In this document: one piece after another, positions 38,707-47,749 of the stretch | Layout: the number at the start of each line of letters is the position of its first letter | Numbering within the stretch: position 1 is the first letter of the stretch | Assembly: GCA_003268905.1 (NCBI GenBank) | Contig: QLTU01000003.1 | Coordinates: forward strand, 162,053 to 226,052 | Direction of reading: 5' to 3' | Source: Acidovorax defluvii | Lineage (GTDB): Bacteria > Pseudomonadota > Gammaproteobacteria > Burkholderiales > Burkholderiaceae_C | Length of the DNA stretch: 64,000 nt | Position numbers and translations under genes: made by a program | Notes under the pieces: model-generated | Databases searched by the model: none | Seen by the model: the letters and a program-made list of their open reading frames with translations, nothing else | Told to the model about the DNA's origin: nothing

Positions 38707-41700
38707 GGGTGTTTCCTGTGTCCGCCTGGTGCGAGTGCTGGGCATCAAATTGCCGCTGGCGCGCGCTGCCCTTGAACAGGCTGCGCACCACCACAAAGAA
38801 GATCGGCACGAAAAACACGGCCAGGAAGGTGCCCACCACCATGCCCGAGATCACGCCGGTGCCAATGGCACGCTGGCTGGCCGAACTGGCTCCCGATGCA
38901 ATGGCCAGTGGCACCACCCCCAAAATGAAGGCCAGCGAGGTCATGACGATCGGACGGAAGCGCAGGTGGGCCGCAGCCAGCGCCGACTCAATAACGCCCT
39001 TGCCCTGCGCCTGCAGGTCTTTCGCAAACTCGATGATCAGAATGGCGTTTTTGGCCGACAAGCCGATGATGGTGATCAGCCCCACCTGAAAGTACACGTC
39101 ATTCGTCATGCCGCGCAGGGTGATGCCCAGCAGCACGCCCAGCACCCCCAGCGGTACCACCAGAATGACCGACAGCGGAATCGACCAGCTTTCATACAGC
39201 GCTGCCAAACACAAAAACACTGCCAGGATGGCAAAACCATACAGCACCATGGCCTGCGAGCCGGCCAGCTTTTCTTCGCGCGACTGACCCGTCCATTCAA
39301 AGCCAAAGCCCGCGGGCAGCTGCGAGGCCATGCGCTCCATCTCGGCCATGGCGTCGCCCGTGCTGAAGCCGGGCGCCGCGCCACCGGCAATGCGCATGGC
39401 GGGGTACCCGTTGTAGCGCACGGTCTGCATGGCACCGCTGATCCAGCGCGTGGTGGCAAACGACGACAGCGGCACCGCCTTGCCCTGGCTGTTGAGCGCC
39501 GTGAGCTTGAGGATGTCATCGGGCTGCATGCGGGCATGGGCCTCGGCCTGCACCACCACACGCTGCAGCCGCCCGGCGTTGGGGAAGTCGTTGATATAGG
39601 CCGAGCCCAGCGCCGTGGAGATGGCGTTGTTGATGGCGGAAAAACTCACGCCTTGCGCGCTGGCCTTGTCGCGGTCGATGTCGACCTGCAGTTGCGGGGC
39701 GTCTTCCAGACCGTCTGGGCGCACGCCCGCGAGCACCTTGCTCTTGGAGGCCATGCCCAGCATCTGGTTGCGGGCCGCCACCAGCGCGTCATGGCCATTG
39801 CCACCACGGTCTTGCAGGCGGAAGGTGAAGCCCGAGCTGACCCCCAGTTCAGGAATGGCGGGCGGGCTCAGCGCGAAGATGAAGGCGTCACGCACACCCG
39901 ACAGCGCGCCCATGGCCCGGCCTGCAATGGCCTCGGCCGTGTGCTCGGCACCCACGCGCTCGGACCAGTCCTTGAGGGTCACAAACGCCAGGCCGGCGTT
40001 CTGGCCCTCGCCCGAGAAGCTGAAGCCCATCACGGCGACCATGTTGCTGACTTCGGGTTGCTGCAGCATGAAGCCCTCGACCTTTTCGACCACGGCCTGC
40101 GTGCGCTCCAGCGTGGCGCCCGGCGGCAGCTGAATGTCGACCAGCAGGTCGCCCTGGTCTTCGTTGGGCAAGAACGAGGTGGGCAGGCGCATGTAGAGCA
40201 CGCCCACCGCGGCAATCAGCGCGACATAGATGACCATCATGCGGCCGCCGCGGCGCAGCAGCTTGGCCACCCAGCCTTCGTAGCCCTTGGCGGTGCGGGC
40301 AAAGCCGCGGTTGAAACCGCCAAAAAACCCCTTCTTGGAATGGCCATGCCCGGCCTCAACCGGCTTGAGCAAGGTGGCGCACAGCGCGGGCGTGAGCGAC
40401 AGCGCCATGAACGCCGAGAACGCAATCGACACCGCCATCACCGCCGAGAACTGGCGGTAGATGTTGCCCACCGAGCCGGCAAAAAAGGCCAGCGGCACGA
40501 ACACCGCGATCAGCACCACGGTGATGCCGATAATGGCGCCCGAGATCTGGCCCATGGCCTTGCGCGTGGCCTCCAGCGGACTCAATCCTTCCTCGTTCAT
40601 GATGCGCTCGACGTTTTCGACCACCACGATGGCATCGTCCACCACGATACCGATCACCAGCACCATGCCGAACATGGTCAGCACGTTGATCGAAAAGCCC
40701 ATGGCCAGCAGCGCACCAAAGGTGCCCAGCAGTGCCACCGGCACCACGATGGTCGGGATGACGGTGTAGCGGAAGTTCTGCAAAAACAGATACATCACCA
40801 GGAACACCAGCACGATGGCTTCGAGCAGGGTCACGGCCACCTGCTTGATGGAAATCTTGACGAACTCGGAGCTGTCGTAGGGAATGGTCCAGCTCACGCC
40901 GGGTGGAAAGTACTTCTCCAGCTCGGCCATGCGGGTCTTGACCGCCGTTGCCGCAGCCAGCGCATTGCCCGAGGGCGACAACTGCACCCCCATGCCGGTG
41001 GCAGGCTTGCCGTTCAGGCGCGCGGTGGTGGCATACGACTGGGCGCCCAGTTCGATGCGCGCCACATCCTTGAGACGCACCGTGGAGCCGTCGGCATTGG
41101 CGCGCAGCACGATGTCGCCAAATTCCTTGGTCGAGCTGATCTGCCCCGGCACCACCACGGTGGCCGAGATGCTCTGGCCGCTCATGTTGGGCAACTCGCC
41201 CAGGCTGCCCGCCGACACCTGCGCGTTCTGCGCCTGGATGGCGCTGGCCACGTCGGCAGCGGACAGATTGAAGCCCTGCAGCTTGGCCGGATCAACCCAC
41301 ACGCGCATGGCGCGCTCGGCACCAAACAGCTGCACCTGGCCGATGCCGGGCAAGCGCTGCAGTTCGGGCACCACGTTGCGCGCGGCATAGTCGCTCAGCG
41401 AATTCACGTCGAATTGGGGATCGGACGACGACAGCATGGTGAACAGCAGGAAGTTCGATTGCGACTTCTCCACGCGCACGCCCTGCTGGTTGACCACCGC
41501 CGGCAGACGTGGTGTAGCACGCGACAGGCGGTTTTGCACCTCGACCTGGGCCAGATCGGGGTTCGTGCCCGGCTCGAAGCTCAGCGTGAGGGTGCCCGTG
41601 CCATTGGCCTGGCTCACCGCCTCCATATAGGCAAGGCCGGGCGCGCCGTTCATTTCGCGCTCGATCACGGCCAGCACACTGTCTTCGAGGGTCTGCGCCG

Positions 41701-41857
41701 AAGCACCCGGATAGGCGACGGTGACCACGATGGTCGGCGGCGCTACGGTGGGGTACTGCGAGATCGGCAGCTGGGTGATCGACACCGCGCCGAGCACCAT
41801 GATGAACAGGGCGACCACCCACGCGAAGATGGGGCGCTCGATAAAGAATTTGGCCAT
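38699..41857 (-). CDS. RND multidrug efflux pump, HAE1 family (AcrB/MexB-like)
   Basis: A 1052-residue inner-membrane proton/drug antiporter. It starts MAKFFIERPIFAWVVALFIM and has the HAE1 hallmark ISQYPTVAPPTI, a proton-relay pair in GIVVDDAIVVVENVERIM near 405 and twelve membrane segments around two large periplasmic loops. Length and architecture match AcrB. It lies 12 bases after the adaptor gene. Confidence 0.97.
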   Translation of the reverse strand: MAKFFIERPIFAWVVALFIMVLGAVSITQLPISQYPTVAPPTIVVTVAYPGASAQTLEDSVLAVIEREMNGAPGLAYMEAVSQANGTGTLTLSFEPGTNPDLAQVEVQNRLSRATPRLPAVVNQQGVRVEKSQSNFLLFTMLSSSDPQFDVNSLSDYAARNVVPELQRLPGIGQVQLFGAERAMRVWVDPAKLQGFNLSAADVASAIQAQNAQVSAGSLGELPNMSGQSISATVVVPGQISSTKEFGDIVLRANADGSTVRLKDVARIELGAQSYATTARLNGKPATGMGVQLSPSGNALAAATAVKTRMAELEKYFPPGVSWTIPYDSSEFVKISIKQVAVTLLEAIVLVFLVMYLFLQNFRYTVIPTIVVPVALLGTFGALLAMGFSINVLTMFGMVLVIGIVVDDAIVVVENVERIMNEEGLSPLEATRKAMGQISGAIIGITVVLIAVFVPLAFFAGSVGNIYRQFSAVMAVSIAFSAFMALSLTPALCATLLKPVEAGHGHSKKGFFGGFNRGFARTAKGYEGWVAKLLRRGGRMMVIYVALIAAVGVLYMRLPTSFLPNEDQGDLLVDIQLPPGATLERTQAVVEKVEGFMLQQPEVSNMVAVMGFSFSGEGQNAGLAFVTLKDWSERVGAEHTAEAIAGRAMGALSGVRDAFIFALSPPAIPELGVSSGFTFRLQDRGGNGHDALVAARNQMLGMASKSKVLAGVRPDGLEDAPQLQVDIDRDKASAQGVSFSAINNAISTALGSAYINDFPNAGRLQRVVVQAEAHARMQPDDILKLTALNSQGKAVPLSSFATTRWISGAMQTVRYNGYPAMRIAGGAAPGFSTGDAMAEMERMASQLPAGFGFEWTGQSREEKLAGSQAMVLYGFAILAVFLCLAALYESWSIPLSVILVVPLGVLGVLLGITLRGMTNDVYFQVGLITIIGLSAKNAILIIEFAKDLQAQGKGVIESALAAAHLRFRPIVMTSLAFILGVVPLAIASGASSASQRAIGTGVISGMVVGTFLAVFFVPIFFVVVRSLFKGSARQRQFDAQHSHQADTGNTHA

Positions 41858-41869
41858 GGGGCTGGCTCC

Positions 41870-43183
41870 TTATTTCTGGCCGGCGCTGGCGGCTGCAGCA
41901 GGGGCACTGGCCGCTGGCGCAGCACCCGATGCAGCTGCAGGCGGGTTAGCAGCCGATGCTGCGGCACTGCCCGGGGCCTGCCATGGCACCGCCTTCACCG
42001 GCGTGCCGGGCGGCATCATCTGTAGTTTCTGGAAGCCATCAACCATGACCTGCTCGCCTTCTTTCAGGCCTTCCAGCACGATCCACTGGTTGTTGCGGGC
42101 GGCGCCCACCTTCACCGTGCGCTGACTGAGCTTGCCATCGGCGCCCACTACCGTGATGTGGTCGCCCTGCTGGGTGCGCGTCACGGCCTGCTGCGGCAGC
42201 GTGATGGCATTGGCCACCCGGGCCTGCTCCAGCCGCACGCGCACATACAGGCCGGGCAGCAAGTCACCCTTGGGGTTGGGCACCTCGGCGCGCAGCGTGA
42301 TCTGGCCGGTGCTCGGGTCCACTGTCAGGTCGGAAAACAGCAGTTTGCCGGGGAGCGCATATTCGCTGCCGTCCTCCAGCACCACGCGCACGATAGCGGC
42401 TTCGCTGCCCCCGGCGCGCTGGAGCTGGCCATCGGCCAGGGCACGGCGCAGTTTCATGACCTCGCCAGCCGACTGGGTGAAGTTGACATACACCGGATCA
42501 ACCTGCTGGATCACGGCCAGTTGCGTGGCTTCGCCCTGCCCCACCAGAGCGCCTTCGGTGACCAGGGCGCGGCCGATGCGGCCCGAAATGGGCGCCGTGA
42601 CGCTGGCGTAATTCAGATTGATGCGGCCGGTCTGCACCGCTGCCTTGCCCGCAGCCACGTCGGCCTCTGCCTGTTTGTGCGCTGCCACGGCGTTGGCATA
42701 TTCCTGCTGGCTGACCGCATTGGCGGCCAGCAAGGGCTTGTAGCGCTCGGCAAGCGCAGCCGCCTGCGTCAGGTTGGCCTGGGCGCGGGCCAGCGTGGCC
42801 TCGGCACTTTGCAGGGCCGCAGCATAGGGTGCGGCGTCTATGGCAAACAATGGCTGGCCTGCCTTCACGTCACTGCCTTCGCGGAACAGCCGCTTTTGCA
42901 AAATGCCGGCAGCGCGGGCGCGCACCTGCGCCACGCGCGAAGCTTCCAGGCGCCCGGGCAACTCAGTGACCAGACCCACCTCACCCGGTGTGGCCACGAC
43001 CACGCCCACTTCGGGTGGCGGCATGCCCCCCCCTGCGCCGGCCGCGGGAGCCTCGGACTTGCCACAGGCCGCCAACAGCAATACAACGGACAGGCCACCC
43101 GCCGCAACGCCCAGGCGCACACGCGCAGGGGACAAGGCAGAGGCAACAACGGGGGCAGTCTTGACATTGGGCAAGGCAGACAT
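41870..43183 (-). CDS. RND efflux periplasmic adaptor (membrane fusion protein)
   Basis: A 437-residue lipoprotein adaptor (lipobox LLAACGK near 40). It has the family start of the lipoyl domain, LPGRLEASRVAQVRARAAGI, an alpha-hairpin with repeated Ala/Gln, the PISGRIGRALVTEGALV strand, and a low-complexity Ala/Pro tail from about 395. It bridges pump and channel. AAGGA lies before the ATG. The operator palindrome is in its upstream region. Confidence 0.95.
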   Translation of the reverse strand: MSALPNVKTAPVVASALSPARVRLGVAAGGLSVVLLLAACGKSEAPAAGAGGGMPPPEVGVVVATPGEVGLVTELPGRLEASRVAQVRARAAGILQKRLFREGSDVKAGQPLFAIDAAPYAAALQSAEATLARAQANLTQAAALAERYKPLLAANAVSQQEYANAVAAHKQAEADVAAGKAAVQTGRINLNYASVTAPISGRIGRALVTEGALVGQGEATQLAVIQQVDPVYVNFTQSAGEVMKLRRALADGQLQRAGGSEAAIVRVVLEDGSEYALPGKLLFSDLTVDPSTGQITLRAEVPNPKGDLLPGLYVRVRLEQARVANAITLPQQAVTRTQQGDHITVVGADGKLSQRTVKVGAARNNQWIVLEGLKEGEQVMVDGFQKLQMMPPGTPVKAVPWQAPGSAAASAANPPAAASGAAPAASAPAAAASAGQK

Positions 43184-43306
43184 GGTGTTCCTTGGAGAAA
43201 AAGGTGCGGCAAATCCGCAGAGTGAACCAGTTTAGTGTGGCGCGCCGATCTGCGCACAGGCCTGCAACATGGCCCACGGCACGGCAACGAAGGCTTGCAT
43301 TAAAGC

Positions 43307-43332
43307 ATACATACATTCAAGAATGTATGTAT
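43307..43332. promoter_or_regulatory. AcrR/TtgR-like operator between the efflux operon and its TetR regulator
   Basis: A perfect inverted repeat, ATACATACATTC-AA-GAATGTATGTAT (26 bases). It closely matches the known E. coli AcrR operator pattern TACATACATT...AATGTATGTA. It sits 35 bases before the TetR-family ATG and about 120 bases from the adaptor ATG, so one dimer site can repress both. Confidence 0.92.
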
Positions 43333-43366
43333 AGTGACGAATACACCCCATCAAGTGAGGTATTTC

Positions 43367-43999
43367 ATGGCCCGACGCACCAAGGCGGACGCACAGACCA
43401 CGCGCAACAACCTTCTGGATGCTGCGGAACAATTGTTTCAATCGCGTGGCGTTTCACGCACGTCCCTGAATGACATTGCCACGGCCGCAGGCACCACGCG
43501 GGGGGCGATTTATTGGCATTTCAAGGACAAGGCCGATCTGTTCAACGCCATGATGGAGCGCGTGACCCTGCCGCTGGAGCAAACCCTGGTGGTGGCGTAT
43601 GTGGAGCAGTCAGCCCACCCCGTGGCCGAGATCCGCAGTGCCATGCAGGAAGCGCTGCGCCTGATTGCCACCGACGAGCAAACCTGCCGCGTCCTCAAGA
43701 TCGCCACCCACCAGGTCGAATACACCACCGACATGGGCGCCGTGCTGGAGCGCCACCTGAGCGTGCACGGCGGCTGCGTGGCGCGCAACCATGCTGCGCT
43801 GCAACGCGCCTTTGCCGCCCGCGGCCAGCCCCCACCCATGGCGCTGGACTTTGCCGCCCGGGGCTTGCAGGTGATGGTGGAAGGGCTGGTGCACCAATGG
43901 CTGCTCAATACCGAAGCATTTGACCTGCAGGCCAACGGCCGTGCGGCGCTGGATGTGTACCTGAGGGGCCTTGGCCTGCACGACACGGTACCCGGCTGA
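43367..43999 (+). CDS. TetR-family repressor of the RND efflux operon (AcrR/TtgR-like)
   Basis: A 210-residue repressor starting MARRTKADAQTTRNNLLDAA. The helix-turn-helix SLNDIATAAGTTRGAIYWHF with KDKADLF is the AcrR/TtgR/MtrR pattern. The C-terminal ligand domain (about 60-205) binds drugs. It is divergent from the adaptor-pump-channel operon over a perfect AcrR-like operator, so it very probably represses that operon and itself. The chosen ATG follows a GTGAGG ribosome-like site. Confidence 0.94.
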   Translation: MARRTKADAQTTRNNLLDAAEQLFQSRGVSRTSLNDIATAAGTTRGAIYWHFKDKADLFNAMMERVTLPLEQTLVVAYVEQSAHPVAEIRSAMQEALRLIATDEQTCRVLKIATHQVEYTTDMGAVLERHLSVHGGCVARNHAALQRAFAARGQPPPMALDFAARGLQVMVEGLVHQWLLNTEAFDLQANGRAALDVYLRGLGLHDTVPG

Positions 44000-44006
44000 T
44001 CTGCGC

Positions 44007-44061
44007 GCCGGATCATTGCATCCGGCCCATCCAACCCCGCCACCCGGTCACTGGGTGGCGG
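44007..44061. terminator. Two hairpins between the convergent tetR and puuD ends
   Basis: GCCGGAT/ATCCGGC (44007-44026) and CCGCCACCC/GGGTGGCGG (44037-44061). Neither has a T-run, so they would be weak or Rho-assisted ends; the second includes the last codons of puuD. Confidence 0.45.
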
Positions 44062-45286
44062 CACCCGCCTGGTACCAGCGCCCGATCAGTGCGCGTTCTT
44101 CGTCGGTCATCTGTGTGGCGTTGTTCATGGGCATGAGCTTTTGCACCACGGCCTGCTGGTAAATGGCCTGGGCGTGCTGCTTGACCAGGGCGGTCGAATC
44201 CAGCCGCAGGTTCTTCATCTGTACCTGCTCGCCATGGCACATGTAGCAACGCTGCTCCAGCACTTTTTGCACTGATTTATAGTCAATTTGACCTGTAACG
44301 CTTATGGGATAAGCGCCCTTAGCTACTAAATCAGTAGCGCCCATCTGCACCGTCGGCGGCGCAGGCCGCAGCCAGGCCACCATGGCCACCATCACGGCCA
44401 CCCCCACCAGCGCATACGGCAGCGGATTGCCGCTCTTGCCCAGCTTGTAGCCATGGCGCATCACAAAGAACTGGCGAATGGCCGCTCCCGCGAACATCAT
44501 CATGATCAGCACCAGCCAGTTCTGCGGGTGGCTCCAGGTAAAGCTGTAGTGGCCGCTGAGCATGGCAAACAGCACCGGCAGCGTGAAATAGGTGTTGTGC
44601 ACGCTGCGCTGCTTGCCACGTTTGCCGTGAATCGGGTCCACCGGCAGGCCTGCCTTGATCTGCGCCACCACGGTGCGCTGGCCGGGGATGATCCAGAAGA
44701 ACACGTTGGCACTCATGGCCGTGGCCATCATGGCGCCCACCAGCAAAAACGCCGCGCGGCCCGCAAACCAGTGGCAGGCCAGCCATGAGGCGATGCACAC
44801 GAGCACGAAGACGAGCGCGCCCACGATAGCGTCGCCATTTTTCTTCTGGCCGAAGATGCGGCAGATGGCGTCGTACAGCAGCCAGAACACCACGAAGAAC
44901 GCCAGCGCCACCACGATGGCGGTGGCGGGCGCCCAGTCCATGCGCGACTTGTCGATGAGGTAGGTGCTGGCGCTGTAGAGGTAGGACACCGTGAACAGCG
45001 CAAACCCGCTGATCCAGGTGCTGTAGCTCTCCCAGAAGAACCAATGCAGGTGTTTGGGCAGCCGGGGCGGCGACACCGCAAACTTGACCGGGTGATAGAA
45101 CCCGCCGCCGTGCACGGCCCAGAGCTCGCCGCTCACGCCCTGTTGCTTCAGGTCTTCATCCTCGGGCGGCGTGAGGCTGCTGTCCAGAAAAACAAAGTAG
45201 AACGACGAGCCAATCCAGGCAATCGCGGTGATGACGTGGACCCAGCGCAGCAGCAGGTTGGCCCAGTCGAGAAGATAGCTTTCCAT
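44048..45286 (-). CDS. puuD: Membrane urate oxidase (urate hydroxylase PuuD)
   Basis: A 412-residue integral membrane enzyme oxidising urate to 5-hydroxyisourate, with electrons going to the respiratory chain instead of O2. The N-terminal part has about eight membrane segments beginning MESYLLDWANLLLRWVHVIT. The C-terminal cytochrome c domain has CYMCH near 344 and a distal Met in LMPMNNATQMT. A dispersed repeat encodes about residues 317-338, the linker just before the haem domain. It is convergent with tetR; xdhC lies 228 bases upstream on the same strand. Confidence 0.94.
   Translation of the reverse strand: MESYLLDWANLLLRWVHVITAIAWIGSSFYFVFLDSSLTPPEDEDLKQQGVSGELWAVHGGGFYHPVKFAVSPPRLPKHLHWFFWESYSTWISGFALFTVSYLYSASTYLIDKSRMDWAPATAIVVALAFFVVFWLLYDAICRIFGQKKNGDAIVGALVFVLVCIASWLACHWFAGRAAFLLVGAMMATAMSANVFFWIIPGQRTVVAQIKAGLPVDPIHGKRGKQRSVHNTYFTLPVLFAMLSGHYSFTWSHPQNWLVLIMMMFAGAAIRQFFVMRHGYKLGKSGNPLPYALVGVAVMVAMVAWLRPAPPTVQMGATDLVAKGAYPISVTGQIDYKSVQKVLEQRCYMCHGEQVQMKNLRLDSTALVKQHAQAIYQQAVVQKLMPMNNATQMTDEERALIGRWYQAGAATQ
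44273..44337. repeat. Dispersed short repeat, copy 9, inside puuD
   Basis: TGATTTATAGTCAATTTGAC, CTGTAACGCTTATGGGATAA and GCGCCCTTAGCTACTAAATC. It is read in frame as DLVAKGAYPISVTGQIDYKS just before the haem domain. Confidence 0.7.
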
Positions 45287-45514
45287 GTTTACGGTTCTCA
45301 ACCTTCGCGGCAGGCCAAAGCGCTTGCCGCATGTGCAACCTGCTCACCACTGCGGGCGCTCTGAGCAGAAACAAGGGCCGCGCACCATGGCAGAACTCTG
45401 CCGGGGCACCGCTGCGACCTACCGTCCTCACCTTTCGGCACAAAGTGTATGCAGGAATTGTTCCCGGCCGCCACAGCCGGCACCCTGGCCACACCGCTCG
45501 GCCCCCGGCAGGAG

Positions 45515-46375
45515 CTATCCCGGGTACGGGTGCATGGCGGTTACCGGCGCTTGCGCTTTGACCGAAACCGGCGCGGCGTACAGGGTTTGCAGCAGCTGTG
45601 CAGCCACTGCCACCGCAATCACCTCGGGCGCTTTGCCGTGTATACCCGGCACACCGATCGGGCAGGTCACCTGCGCCAGATCGTGCGGCATGAAACCCCG
45701 CCCCTGCAGCCGGTTCGCAAACGTGGCCCACTTGGTCTTGCTGCCGATCAGACCGATAAACGGCAGATCGCCCTGCTCGCGCTGGCGGCGCAGGCAGGCG
45801 GCCACCACGTCCAGGTCTTCGGCGTGGCTGAAGCTCATGATGAGCACGCGGCTGCCAGGGGCCAGCCGGGGCACGGCCAGCTGCACTGGTTCAGAGTGCT
45901 CACACCGCACGCCCTCGGGTGCAGGATCTGGAAAAACCCCGTCGCGGCTGTCGATCCAGGTCAGGGCAAACGGCAGCGGTGCCAGCACGCGTGCCAGGGC
46001 ATGGCCTACATGCCCCCCCCCAAACAAGGCCACAGGGTAGAGCGCTGGCGCCAGGCGCTGCTGAAGGCTTTGCGCATGCTGCGCCCCGACCAACTCAAAC
46101 CCCAGGTGCATCACGCCCCCGCAGCACTGCCCCAGGGCCGGGCCGAGTGCGCAGCGCTGCCGCGGCGCACCGGCAAGCCCGCTCAGCCGAAGCCGCGCTT
46201 GGGCAATGGCCTGGTGTTCGATATGCCCCCCGCCGATAGTGCCCACCAGACTGTTGGCAAAAACAGCCATCCAGGCCCCCACTTCCCGCGGAGCAGAGCC
46301 TTGTGTAGACTCGACGGTCACCAGACAGGCCGGGGCGGCCTTCAGGCCCTCCAGCAATAACAGCAGATCAGTCAC
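45515..46375 (-). CDS. xdhC: Xanthine dehydrogenase accessory protein
   Basis: A 286-residue chaperone that binds the molybdenum cofactor, helps its sulfuration and inserts it into XdhB. XdhC signatures: ESTQGSAPREVGAWMAVF near 23, GTIGGGHIEHQAI near 47, LFGGGHVGHALARVL near 138 and FIGLIGSKTKWATFANRLQ near 225. No ATG is available near the start. GTG at 46375 (VTDLLLLLEGLK) has GAAAG upstream and is preferred to the TTG six bases before it. It is separated from xdhAB by 15 kb. Confidence 0.92.
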   Translation of the reverse strand: MTDLLLLLEGLKAAPACLVTVESTQGSAPREVGAWMAVFANSLVGTIGGGHIEHQAIAQARLRLSGLAGAPRQRCALGPALGQCCGGVMHLGFELVGAQHAQSLQQRLAPALYPVALFGGGHVGHALARVLAPLPFALTWIDSRDGVFPDPAPEGVRCEHSEPVQLAVPRLAPGSRVLIMSFSHAEDLDVVAACLRRQREQGDLPFIGLIGSKTKWATFANRLQGRGFMPHDLAQVTCPIGVPGIHGKAPEVIAVAVAAQLLQTLYAAPVSVKAQAPVTAMHPYPG

Positions 46376-46451
46376 AACCAACTTTCAGTATGTTCACGGC
46401 ACACCATGCACAGCTCGCATGGACCGTGCCCACCAGCATAGCGACCGCACC

Positions 46452-46982
46452 ATGCCACCCACTTTGCCCCAACGTTCTTCCCGAACCGGCCGCCACTGGC
46501 TGCTGGCCGGACTCATGGCGGCCGTGGGTGCCATCGTTGCGGCCTGCAAATCTGCCCCGGAAGCCCCGCCGCCACCTCCCGACAGCCGCATGCCCAGCAC
46601 CAACGCAGGGCAGGCACCGGGCAGATCGGCGTTGCCCAGCCCCTCGGCGGCCATCAGCGCGCGCGCCTATCGCCGCGACGCGGCAACCCACGTGTACAAC
46701 CTGAACCCCCAGCGGGTTTTCAAGGGCAAGCTGCCGCCCATGCTGTACGCCATTGGCGTGCTGGAAGTAGCCATTGACCGCAGCGGCCACGTCACCAAGC
46801 TGCACTGGATGCGCGCACCGCGCCATGCGCCGGAAGTGGTTGCCGAGATCGAGCGCACCGTGCGCGCCGCGGCCCCGTTTCCGGTGCCTGCGCGCATGGG
46901 CCGGGTCGTCTACACCGATACCTGGCTGTGGGACAAAAGTGGGCATTTTCAGCTGGACACCCTGACCGAAGGCCAGCTCTGA
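46452..46982 (+). CDS. Putative lipoprotein with a TonB C-terminal-like domain
   Basis: A 176-residue protein with hydrophobic start (HWLLAGLMAAVGAIVAAC) and possible lipobox VAAC, then a Pro-rich stretch APEAPPPPPDSRMP. The C-terminal 95 residues (GVLEVAIDRSGHVTKLHWMR, EIERTVRAAAPFPVP) look like a TonB_C domain. It lacks the usual long periplasmic Pro-Lys spacer and ExbBD neighbours, so energy transduction is doubtful. An ATG at 46420 is an alternative start. It is divergent from xdhC. Confidence 0.65.
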   Translation: MPPTLPQRSSRTGRHWLLAGLMAAVGAIVAACKSAPEAPPPPPDSRMPSTNAGQAPGRSALPSPSAAISARAYRRDAATHVYNLNPQRVFKGKLPPMLYAIGVLEVAIDRSGHVTKLHWMRAPRHAPEVVAEIERTVRAAAPFPVPARMGRVVYTDTWLWDKSGHFQLDTLTEGQL

Positions 46983-47118
46983 GAACGTCTTGGCGCCCTG
47001 GCACGCCGCGCTCACAAAATCAGAGCTGCTGACGCCTGCGTTTTATAGGTTTCAAGCACTTTCTTGGCACAAATCACCGCCGATAAAGCGCGATAAGCTC
47101 CTTTTTCAGGAGCACTCC

Positions 47119-47469
47119 TCACGATCCTCTGTACGTGGAATAGCTCCACGGGCTCACCAGCAACGGCACGTGGTAGTGCTGGTCGGCATTCGCGATACCA
47201 AAATCCAGGCTCACACGGTCGAGAAAGTTGGGTTCTGGCAACACCACGCCCCGGGCCTTGAAATAAGCCGCCACATCGAACGTGAGGCGGTAGGTGCCCT
47301 TGCGCAGGCTGGCGTTGTCAAACAGCGGCGCATCGGTGCGGCCATCGTGGTTGAGCACCAGGCGCTGGAGCAGCGTGGCCTCGTCACCCTGGGTGGAAAA
47401 CAGCGACACCGCCATGCCGGCCGCGGGGCAGCCGTGCATGGTGTCCAGAACGTGGGTGCTCAAGCCCAT
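47119..47469 (-). CDS. uraH: 5-hydroxyisourate hydrolase (HIUase, transthyretin-like)
   Basis: A 116-residue homotetrameric enzyme hydrolysing 5-hydroxyisourate to OHCU, the step after urate oxidase. It starts MGLSTHVLDTMHGCPAAGM, with NHDGRTDAP near 46, and ends YHVPLLVSPWSYSTYRGS; the C-terminal YRGS is the HIUase hallmark that separates it from transthyretin. It is divergent from puuE. Confidence 0.97.
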   Translation of the reverse strand: MGLSTHVLDTMHGCPAAGMAVSLFSTQGDEATLLQRLVLNHDGRTDAPLFDNASLRKGTYRLTFDVAAYFKARGVVLPEPNFLDRVSLDFGIANADQHYHVPLLVSPWSYSTYRGS

Positions 47470-47749
47470 GGTGAAATCTCCTGAAGGTGGATGGCCGCAA
47501 ACGGGCCGTGTGGTGCCCAAAGTGTATGCACTGTGCACCGTTCAACCTATCATCCGGTCCATGTTTTCGTCGCCTGCCAGCGCCCTCGCCGAGGCCTTGG
47601 CGCGTGCCGGCGCCCTCCAGCACCGGCACCCCAATGCCGGGCTGGCCTGTCATTTGCTTGCCAAGGCTGTGCCCACCGACGCCCCGCTGCCATCTGGCGG
47701 CTGCGCTGTCCGCTGACAGACCCTGCACCCGTGACTCTTGCTGCACTCC
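47470..47749. promoter_or_regulatory. Divergent region uraH/puuE with a possible small open frame
   Basis: A 280-base gap. An ATG at 47561 opens 51 codons (MFSSPASALAEALARAGALQ onward, stop at 47716), ending 33 bases before puuE. It has no clear ribosome site and no recognised family; I do not call it a gene. No sharp operator palindrome is seen. Confidence 0.4.

Noticed and set aside
38594..42025. An 1143-codon open frame antisense to the RND pump
   Set aside because: The pump on the other strand matches the family throughout; the antisense product is His/Gln/Arg-rich and low in complexity.
43184..43306. A second operator for the efflux adaptor gene
   Set aside because: No other palindrome comparable to 43307-43332 is present; one site between the divergent genes is enough.
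47561..47716. A 51-codon gene upstream of puuE
   Set aside because: No ribosome site or recognisable family; Ala-rich by composition. Recorded as a possible small frame only.
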